28,719 nt of DNA, taken from assembly GCA_044508625.1 (NCBI GenBank), contig JBIQHJ010000046.1, positions 1 through 28,719 on the forward strand, given 5' to 3'. The DNA comes from Castellaniella sp044508625. GTDB taxonomy: Bacteria; Pseudomonadota; Gammaproteobacteria; Burkholderiales; Burkholderiaceae_B. Both the position numbers and the translations under genes were made by a program. This document shows, piece by piece, positions 22,763 to 28,719 of this stretch (positions are counted from its first letter, which is position 1; every line of letters begins with the position of its first letter). The notes below the pieces were generated by a model. The model did not search any database. It saw only the letters and a program-made list of their open reading frames with translations, and had not been told where the DNA came from.

Positions 22763-23923
22763 ATGCTATCCACCACACGCTTCAAGCTGCTGGCCACGTC
22801 GGCCGCGCTGCTGGCCGGCTTTGCCTTCGGCCCGGCGCATGCCGACACCGAGGTGGTCAAGCTCGGCTTCGCGGCGCCGTTGACCGGCCCGCAGGCGCAC
22901 TACGGCGAGGACATGAAAAATGGCCTGACGCTCGCCCTCGAGGAGGCCAACAAGCAGGACATCCAGCTCGACGGCAAGACCGCCAAGTTCGAGCTCGTCT
23001 CGCGCGACGACCAGGCCGACCCGCGCACCGCCGTGCAGGTCGCGCAGCAGATCGTCGACGAGGGCGTCAAGGGCATGCTGGGGCATTTCAACTCCGGCAC
23101 GACCATCCCGGCATCGCGCGTCTACAACGACGCGGGCCTGCCGCAGATCGCCATGGCGACCTCGCCCGAGTACACCCAGCAGGGCTATGACACCACCTTC
23201 CGCATGATGACCAGCGACACCCAGCAGGGCGCGGCGGACGGCGAGTTCATCGTCAAGGACCTGGGCGCCAAGAAGGTCGCGCTGATCGACGACCGCACGG
23301 CGTATGGCCAGGGGCTGGCCGACGAGGTGGCCAAGGCCGTCAAGGCCGCCGGCGGCGAGATCATCACCCGCGAATACACGACCGACAAGGCGACCGACTT
23401 CACGGCGATCCTCACCAACATCAAGTCCAAGGCGCCGGACGCAATCTTCTTCGGCGGGCTGGACGCGCAATCGGGCCCCATGCGCAGCCAGATGGTGCGC
23501 CTGGGCATCGAGGCGCCCCTGGTATCGGGCGAGATGACCCGCAGCGAGACCTTCCTGAAACTGGCCCGAGACGCGGCCAACGGCACCTATGCCTCGCTGG
23601 CCGGCGTGCCCCTGTCCACGATGGCGGCGGGCGAGCAGTTCCTCAAGGAATACAAGGCCCGCTTCGGCACCGAGCCCGGCGTCTACGCGCCCTACGCCTA
23701 CGACGGCGCCTGGAACATGATCGCCGCCATGAAGGAGGCCGGATCCTCCGATCCCGCCAAGTACCTGCCCAAGCTCGCCAGCCTCAAGCGCAGCGGCGCC
23801 ACCAGCAAGCACATCGCCTACGACGCCAAGGGCGATCTCAAGGAGGTCGCCGTGACCATCTACCTGGTCAAGGACGGCAAGTGGACCATGTACAAGAGCA
23901 TGGTCAGCCAGGCCGCCGAATAA
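22763..23923 (+). CDS. livJ: Branched-chain amino acid ABC transporter, periplasmic binding protein
   Basis: Binds Leu/Ile/Val or related amino acids in the periplasm and delivers them to LivHMGF. 386 residues with a clear signal peptide (MLSTTRFKLLATSAALLAGF, cleavage after AHA about residue 24). The mature part starts DTEVVKLGFAAPLTG, then YGEDMKNGLTLALEEAN and GMLGHFNSGTTIPASRVY, typical of the LivJ/LivK type I binding fold. ATG 22763 is chosen: AAAGGAG lies nine bases upstream and a signal peptide follows; the frame upstream to 22694 has neither. The exact ligand cannot be read from sequence. A strong 11-bp hairpin separates it from livH. Confidence 0.95.
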   Translation: MLSTTRFKLLATSAALLAGFAFGPAHADTEVVKLGFAAPLTGPQAHYGEDMKNGLTLALEEANKQDIQLDGKTAKFELVSRDDQADPRTAVQVAQQIVDEGVKGMLGHFNSGTTIPASRVYNDAGLPQIAMATSPEYTQQGYDTTFRMMTSDTQQGAADGEFIVKDLGAKKVALIDDRTAYGQGLADEVAKAVKAAGGEIITREYTTDKATDFTAILTNIKSKAPDAIFFGGLDAQSGPMRSQMVRLGIEAPLVSGEMTRSETFLKLARDAANGTYASLAGVPLSTMAAGEQFLKEYKARFGTEPGVYAPYAYDGAWNMIAAMKEAGSSDPAKYLPKLASLKRSGATSKHIAYDAKGDLKEVAVTIYLVKDGKWTMYKSMVSQAAE

Positions 23924-23933
23924 GCGCGGCCGC

Positions 23934-23974
23934 GGGCGGCGCGCGATCCCCCGCAAGAGGAGGGCGCGCCGCCC
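23934..23974 (+). other. Long hairpin between livJ and livH
   Basis: GGGCGGCGCGC (23934-23944) and GCGCGCCGCCC (23964-23974) are perfect 11-bp arms around a 19-base loop, starting 11 bases after the livJ stop. No U-tract. Such an element commonly protects the upstream mRNA and lowers expression downstream, which would yield excess binding protein over membrane subunits. Confidence 0.6.
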
Positions 23975-24079
23975 GGCCCTCCCGACGAATCGACGGACCC
24001 GGCCCCATGGCCCCTCCCGCGGTGGATGACGGCCGGGATGCGAGGGCGCCGGTGGCCCGTTCCAGTCCTGGATGCACGT

Positions 24080-25012
24080 ATGGATATCCTCCTGCAGCAG
24101 TTGATCAACGGCATCACCGTGGGCAGCGTCTATGCCCTGGTGGCGCTCGGCTACACCATGGTGTATGGGATCATCGGCCTGATCAATTTCGCGCACGGCG
24201 ACGTCGTGATGGTGGGCGCCATGCTGGCGACCACCCTGGTGATCGGCATGGCCGGCGGCGCCTGGGCGGACGCCTCGCCGCTGATCCCGCTCGCCGTCGC
24301 GCTGGCGGTCGCGATCCCGTTCTGCATGGGCCTGGGCTGGCTGGCCGAGCGCTACGCCTACCGGCCCCTGCGCCGCGCCCCGCGCCTGACGGCCCTGATC
24401 ACGGCGATCGGCGTCTCGATCATCATCCAGAACGTCGCGATGATGGTCTGGGGCCGCAACTACCTCAGCTTCCCGCGCGTCATCGAGCCCGTCGTCCATG
24501 AGTTCATGGGGGCGCGCGTGACGACGCTGCAACTGATCATCGTCCTGGGCTCGCTGCTGATCATGGCCGGCCTGATGGCGGTGGTGCACCGCACCCGCCT
24601 GGGCACCGCGATGCGCGCCACCGCGCAGAACCAGGAGGTCGCCGGCCTGATGGGCGTCAACATCAATACGGTGATCTCGGCGGCCTTCCTGATCGGCTCG
24701 GCGCTCGCCGCGGTCGCCGGCATCATGGTGGTGGCCTACTACGGGGTGGCCCAGTACACCATGGGCTTCATGCTCGGCCTCAAGGCCTTCACCGCCGCCG
24801 TGCTCGGCGGCATCGGCAACCTGGCCGGGGCCATGCTGGGCGGCCTGCTGCTGGGCATCATCGAGTCCCTGGGCGCCGGCTACATCGGCGACCTGACCAA
24901 CGGGGTGTTCGGCAGCAACTACCAGGACGTCTTTTCCTTCATCGTGCTGATTCTCGTGCTGGTGTTCCGGCCCTCGGGGCTGCTCGGCGAACGAGTGGGA
25001 GACCGCGCATGA
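24080..25012 (+). CDS. livH: Branched-chain amino acid ABC transporter permease LivH
   Basis: Inner-membrane permease subunit. 310 residues, normal, with about eight hydrophobic segments. The family N-terminus MDILLQQLINGITVGSVYAL is followed by LGYTMVYGIIGLINFAHGD, and the cytoplasmic loop that contacts the ATPase contains RATAQNQEVAGLMGVN. ATG 24080 is chosen over an in-frame ATG at 24026, which would add 18 basic residues not usual for the family; the ribosome site is weak in both cases. Its stop overlaps the start of livM (ATGA at 25009). Confidence 0.95.
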   Translation: MDILLQQLINGITVGSVYALVALGYTMVYGIIGLINFAHGDVVMVGAMLATTLVIGMAGGAWADASPLIPLAVALAVAIPFCMGLGWLAERYAYRPLRRAPRLTALITAIGVSIIIQNVAMMVWGRNYLSFPRVIEPVVHEFMGARVTTLQLIIVLGSLLIMAGLMAVVHRTRLGTAMRATAQNQEVAGLMGVNINTVISAAFLIGSALAAVAGIMVVAYYGVAQYTMGFMLGLKAFTAAVLGGIGNLAGAMLGGLLLGIIESLGAGYIGDLTNGVFGSNYQDVFSFIVLILVLVFRPSGLLGERVGDRA

Positions 25013-26088
25013 CCGCCCGATCACTATCCGTGCCGCCCAAGGTGTGGCTGGGCATCGCCCTGGCCGCGGCCGTGCTGGCCGTGCTGCCCTTCCTGCTCGG
25101 CCTGCACGGCCAGAGCTGGGTGCGCACCGTCAACTTCGCCCTGCTCTACGTCATGCTGTCGCTGGGGCTCAACATCGTGGTGGGCTTCGCCGGCCTGCTC
25201 GACCTGGGCTACATCGCGTTCTACGCCGTGGGCGCCTATGTGTGGGCGATGCTCGCCTCGCCGCACTTCGGCCTGCACCTGCCGTTCTGGGTGATCATCC
25301 CGGCGGGGCTGGTGCTGGCCGCGTTCTTCGGCGCGGTGCTGGGGGCGCCCACGCTGAAGCTGCGCGGCGACTACCTGGCCATCGTCACCCTGGGCTTCGG
25401 CGAGATCGTGCGCATCTTCATGAACAACCTGGACGCCCCCGTCAACATCACCAACGGCCCGCAGGGGATCAACCGTGTCGATACGTTCTCGGTGGCGGGA
25501 TTCGCCTTCGGGCGCAGCGAGCAGATCCTGGGCTTTCGCATCACGGGTCCGGAAAAATACTACTACCTGCTCCTGCTGCTCACCATCCTCATCGTGATCG
25601 TCTGCGCGCGGCTGCAGAATTCGCGCATCGGCCGCGCCTGGGAGGCCGTGCGCGAGGACGAGATCGCCGCCAAGGCCATGGGCATCAACACCCGCAACAT
25701 CAAGCTGCTGGCCTTCTCGATGGGCGCGACCTTCGGCGGGCTGGCGGGCGCGATGTTCGCCTCGATGCAGGGTTTCGTCAGTCCCGAGAGCTTCAGCCTC
25801 ACCGAATCCATCCTCGTGCTGTGCATGGTGGTGCTGGGCGGCATGGGCAACATTCCCGGCGTGATCCTGGGCGCCTTGCTGCTGTCGATCTTTCCGGAGG
25901 TGCTGCGCGCCGTGGTGGTGCCCTTGCAGCAGGCGGCCTTCGGCGAGGTGGTGCTGGATCCCGACGGCATCCGGATGCTGATCTTCGGGTTCGCGCTGGT
26001 GCTGGTGATGATCTTCCGTCCGGCGGGCCTGTGGCCCTCGGCGGTGCGGCGCCGCGAGCTCAGCCGCGACGCGGAGGGCGAGGCATGA
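25009..26088 (+). CDS. livM: Branched-chain amino acid ABC transporter permease LivM
   Basis: Second inner-membrane permease subunit, 359 residues, multiple hydrophobic helices. Recognised by FALLYVMLSLGLNIVVGFAGLLDLGYIAFYAVGAY, LKLRGDYLAIVTLGFGEIVRI and the ATPase-contact loop WEAVREDEIAAKAMGINTRNIK. ATG 25009 overlaps the livH stop and its own stop overlaps the livG start (ATGA at 26085), so translation of the three is coupled. The C-terminus is short after the last helix, ending in a basic tail. Confidence 0.95.
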   Translation: MTARSLSVPPKVWLGIALAAAVLAVLPFLLGLHGQSWVRTVNFALLYVMLSLGLNIVVGFAGLLDLGYIAFYAVGAYVWAMLASPHFGLHLPFWVIIPAGLVLAAFFGAVLGAPTLKLRGDYLAIVTLGFGEIVRIFMNNLDAPVNITNGPQGINRVDTFSVAGFAFGRSEQILGFRITGPEKYYYLLLLLTILIVIVCARLQNSRIGRAWEAVREDEIAAKAMGINTRNIKLLAFSMGATFGGLAGAMFASMQGFVSPESFSLTESILVLCMVVLGGMGNIPGVILGALLLSIFPEVLRAVVVPLQQAAFGEVVLDPDGIRMLIFGFALVLVMIFRPAGLWPSAVRRRELSRDAEGEA

Positions 26089-26908
26089 AAGCCGTCGAAC
26101 GCGAAAACCCCGGCCACGGCAGCGACCTGCTGCTGGTCGCCAACAAGCTCAGCAAGCGCTTCGGCGGCCTGCAGGCCCTCTCGGACGTGAGCTTCGCCAT
26201 CCGCAAGGGCGACATCTACGGCCTGATCGGCCCCAACGGCGCGGGCAAGACCACCCTGTTCAACGTGATGACCGGGCTCTACGTCCCCGAGTCCGGCACC
26301 TGCAATTTCATGGGCCGCGAATTCACGCGCCTCAAGCCCCACCAGATCGCCCAGGCGGGCATGGCGCGCACCTTCCAGAACATCCGCCTGTTCGGGGCGC
26401 TCAGCGCGCTCGAGAACGTCATGATCGGGCGCCACGTGCGCACCCGCGCCGGGCTGTTCGGCGCGGTCGTGCGCAACCGGCGTACCCTGGACGAGGAGGC
26501 CGCGATCGAGGCCCGGGCGCGCGAGCTGCTGGACTACGTGGGGATCGGCGAGCGGGCCAACCACATGGCGCGCGCCCTGCCGTACGGCGACCAGCGCCGC
26601 CTCGAGATCGCCCGCGCGCTGGCGACCGAGCCCATGCTCCTCGCCCTGGACGAGCCCGCGGCGGGCATGAACGCCTCCGAGACCCTGGTGCTGCGCCGCC
26701 TCATCGAAAAGATCCGCGCCGATGGCGTCACCGTGCTGCTGATCGAGCACGACATGAAGCTGGTCATGGGGCTGTGCGACCGGGTCCTGGTCCTGGAATA
26801 CGGCAAGGTGCTGGCCGAGGGCCGGCCGGCCGACGTGCAGCGCGACCCCCGCGTGATCGAGGCCTATCTGGGGGCGGGCGCGGCCGCCGCCGCACACGGA
26901 GACCCCGC

Positions 26909-26912
<4 letters not shown>
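26085..26912 (+). CDS. livG: Branched-chain amino acid ABC transporter ATP-binding protein LivG
   Basis: Cytoplasmic ATPase subunit, 275 residues. Walker A GPNGAGKTT is at residues 49-57, Q-loop in ARTFQNIRLF, LivG-type signature LPYGDQRRLEIARAL, Walker B LLALDEPAAGM and switch His in LIEHDMKLVM. The signature lacks the standard LSGGQ, as is normal for LivG. ATG 26085 overlaps the livM stop. A frame starting at 25044 is fusion of this gene with out-of-frame livM sequence and is rejected. The C-terminal tail is Ala-rich. Confidence 0.95.
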
Positions 26913-27643
<731 letters not shown>

Positions 27644-27724
27644 AGGCCGTTTTCCAGCGGCGCCGAACGCGCCGGCATGGCTCGTGCGGGCGCCGTACCC
27701 GAGGGCGGCGCGCCGCGGATCGGT

Positions 27725-28174
27725 TCAGCCGCGGCCGGTGCTGCCGAATCCGCCCTTGCCGCGCTCGCTGTCGGCGAATTCCTCCACGACGTCGAAGCTC
27801 ACCTGCTGGACCGGCACGATCACGAGCTGGGCCAGGCGCTCCATGGGCTGCAGGGTGTAGGGCTGCGTGCCGCGGTTCCAGACCGAGACCATCAAGGGGC
27901 CCTGGTAGTCGGAGTCGATCAGGCCGACCAGGTTGCCCAGTACGATGCCGTGCTTGGGGCCCAGGCCGGAGCGCGGCAGGATCATGCCCGCGTATGCCGG
28001 ATCGGCGATGTGGATGGCCAGGCCGGTGGGCACGAGGTCGGTGTCCCCGGGGGCCAGCGCGCGCGGGGCGTCGAGGCAGGCGCGCAGGTCCAGTCCCGCC
28101 GAACCCGATGTGGCGTAGGCCGGCAGGCAGTCGTGCATCCGGGGGTCGAGGATCTTCAGGGCGATGGATTGCAT
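27725..28174 (-). CDS. dut: dUTP diphosphatase (dUTPase)
   Basis: Hydrolyses dUTP to dUMP and pyrophosphate, keeping uracil out of DNA and supplying dTMP synthesis; homotrimer. 149 residues, normal. The five conserved motifs appear in order: SGSAGLDLRA, PRSGLGPKHG, NLVGLIDSDYQGPLMV with WNRG, RLAQLVIVP and the C-terminal P-loop-like RGKGGFGSTGRG. ATG 28174 gives the usual MQSIALKILDPRM start. It follows coaBC by 60 bp on the same strand, the common proteobacterial order coaBC-dut. Confidence 0.97.
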   Translation of the reverse strand: MQSIALKILDPRMHDCLPAYATSGSAGLDLRACLDAPRALAPGDTDLVPTGLAIHIADPAYAGMILPRSGLGPKHGIVLGNLVGLIDSDYQGPLMVSVWNRGTQPYTLQPMERLAQLVIVPVQQVSFDVVEEFADSERGKGGFGSTGRG

Positions 28175-28234
28175 GGTGCTCCGGGCGGATTGGCCGCGCG
28201 TCCGCGGGACGGGGCCGGGTTGGCAAGAATGTGT

Positions 28235-28719
28235 TCAGCCAGGCATGCGGCGCGCGATCTCGCGGATCAGCGCGCGCGCCGCATGCAGCTTGTGTTGCGG
28301 CTCCAGCGGGTGGGCGCCGGCCTCGTCGTACAGCACCAGGCGGGCCGATTCGGCATCCATGGTGTCCTGGGCGAGATTGCCGACCATCAGCGGCACCCCC
28401 TTGCGCAGGCGCTTGGCCTGGGCGTGTTCGTCGAGGCGCTCGGTCTCGGCGGCAAAGCCCACGCACCAGGGCCCGCCGGCCAGGGCGGCCACCTCGGCGA
28501 GGATGTCGGGATTCTGGACGAAGGACAGCGACGGCGGCTGGCCGTCCTGTTTCTTGAGCTTGGCGGCCGAGGGTTGGGCCACCGCCCAGTCGGCCACCGC
28601 CGCGACGGCGATGAAAATGTCCGCCCTGGGCGCGTAGGCCATCGCGGCGGCGTGCATCTGCGCCGCCGTGCCCACGTCGATGCGGACCACGCCCTGGGGC
28701 GTGGGCAGGGCGGTCGGCC
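28235..28719 (-). CDS. coaBC: CoaBC, phosphopantothenoylcysteine synthetase domain (5' truncated by window edge)
   Basis: Bifunctional enzyme of coenzyme A synthesis: CoaC decarboxylates and CoaB ligates cysteine to 4'-phosphopantothenate with CTP. Only about 161 C-terminal residues are in the window, belonging to CoaB. Seen: PTALPTPQGVVRIDVGTAAQM (the usual TGP..LP.P.GV segment), AAVADWAV, AKLKKQDGQPPSL with the conserved KLKK, NPDILAEVA and GFAAETERL. The frame is open to the window edge, so the apparent start at 28690 is an internal GTG. Ends TGA 28237-28235. Likely in one transcript with dut. Confidence 0.95.
   Translation of the reverse strand, partial: PTALPTPQGVVRIDVGTAAQMHAAAMAYAPRADIFIAVAAVADWAVAQPSAAKLKKQDGQPPSLSFVQNPDILAEVAALAGGPWCVGFAAETERLDEHAQAKRLRKGVPLMVGNLAQDTMDAESARLVLYDEAGAHPLEPQHKLHAARALIREIARRMPG

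Noticed and set aside
18766..22860. Uninterrupted 1364-codon frame antisense to putA
   Set aside because: In very GC-rich coding DNA the opposite strand often lacks stop codons. The translation is low-complexity and rich in Ala, Arg, Gly, His and Gln, while the plus strand encodes a complete PutA.
24026..24079. Upstream in-frame start of livH
   Set aside because: It would add an Arg-rich segment before the conserved MDILLQQLINGI start and has no better ribosome site.

Overview
The window looks like chromosomal core DNA from a GC-rich betaproteobacterium of the order Burkholderiales, most likely Alcaligenaceae (Bordetella/Achromobacter/Castellaniella-like). The evidence is protein-level resemblance (argG, argF with a DUF3579 neighbour; exbB-exbD-lpxK-Trm112-kdsB-adk; clpS-clpA), very high GC with GC-rich third codon positions, and dense ATGA-type gene overlaps. 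There is no rRNA, tRNA, CRISPR array, prophage, transposase or insertion sequence. Genus cannot be fixed from this sequence alone.

Layout. (1) 1-2160: end of argG, a DUF3579 gene on the opposite strand, and argF, i.e. the last-but-one and preceding steps of arginine synthesis, closed by a bidirectional terminator. (2) 2191-8819, all minus strand: exbB-exbD-lpxK-Trm112-kdsB-(small ORF)-adk-SDR-murJ-rpsT, a cell-envelope cluster (proton channel, lipid A kinase, CMP-Kdo synthesis, lipid II flippase) with adenylate kinase, a short-chain dehydrogenase and ribosomal protein S20. (3) 8820-9242: an AT-rich intergenic island with several DnaA-box-like sites, dividing the minus-strand cluster from xseA-sodB (plus). 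(4) 11218-12148: cspA and a DUF192 gene on minus, divergent from clpS-clpA. (5) 14974-18650: pqiABC, an MCE-type envelope lipid-transport operon starting 19 bases after clpA. (6) 18856-22632: putA, trifunctional proline catabolism enzyme. (7) 22763-27643: livJ-livH-livM-livG-livF, a complete branched-chain amino acid ABC importer; livH to livF overlap by ATGA. (8) 27725-28719: dut and the 3' part of coaBC on minus.

The genes are ordinary housekeeping and transport genes. The most interesting material lies between them: a textbook intrinsic terminator for cspA that sits inside the signal-peptide coding region of the next gene; a DnaA-box cluster in front of xseA whose last box overlaps a candidate -10; three CTAGT elements spaced exactly 20 bp in the cspA/clpS divergent promoter region; a 25-codon ATGA-coupled small ORF between kdsB and adk; a proline-containing 14-codon upstream ORF before putA; and long perfect inverted repeats between pqiB and pqiC and between livJ and livH. 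I did not find a convincing new multi-gene system.
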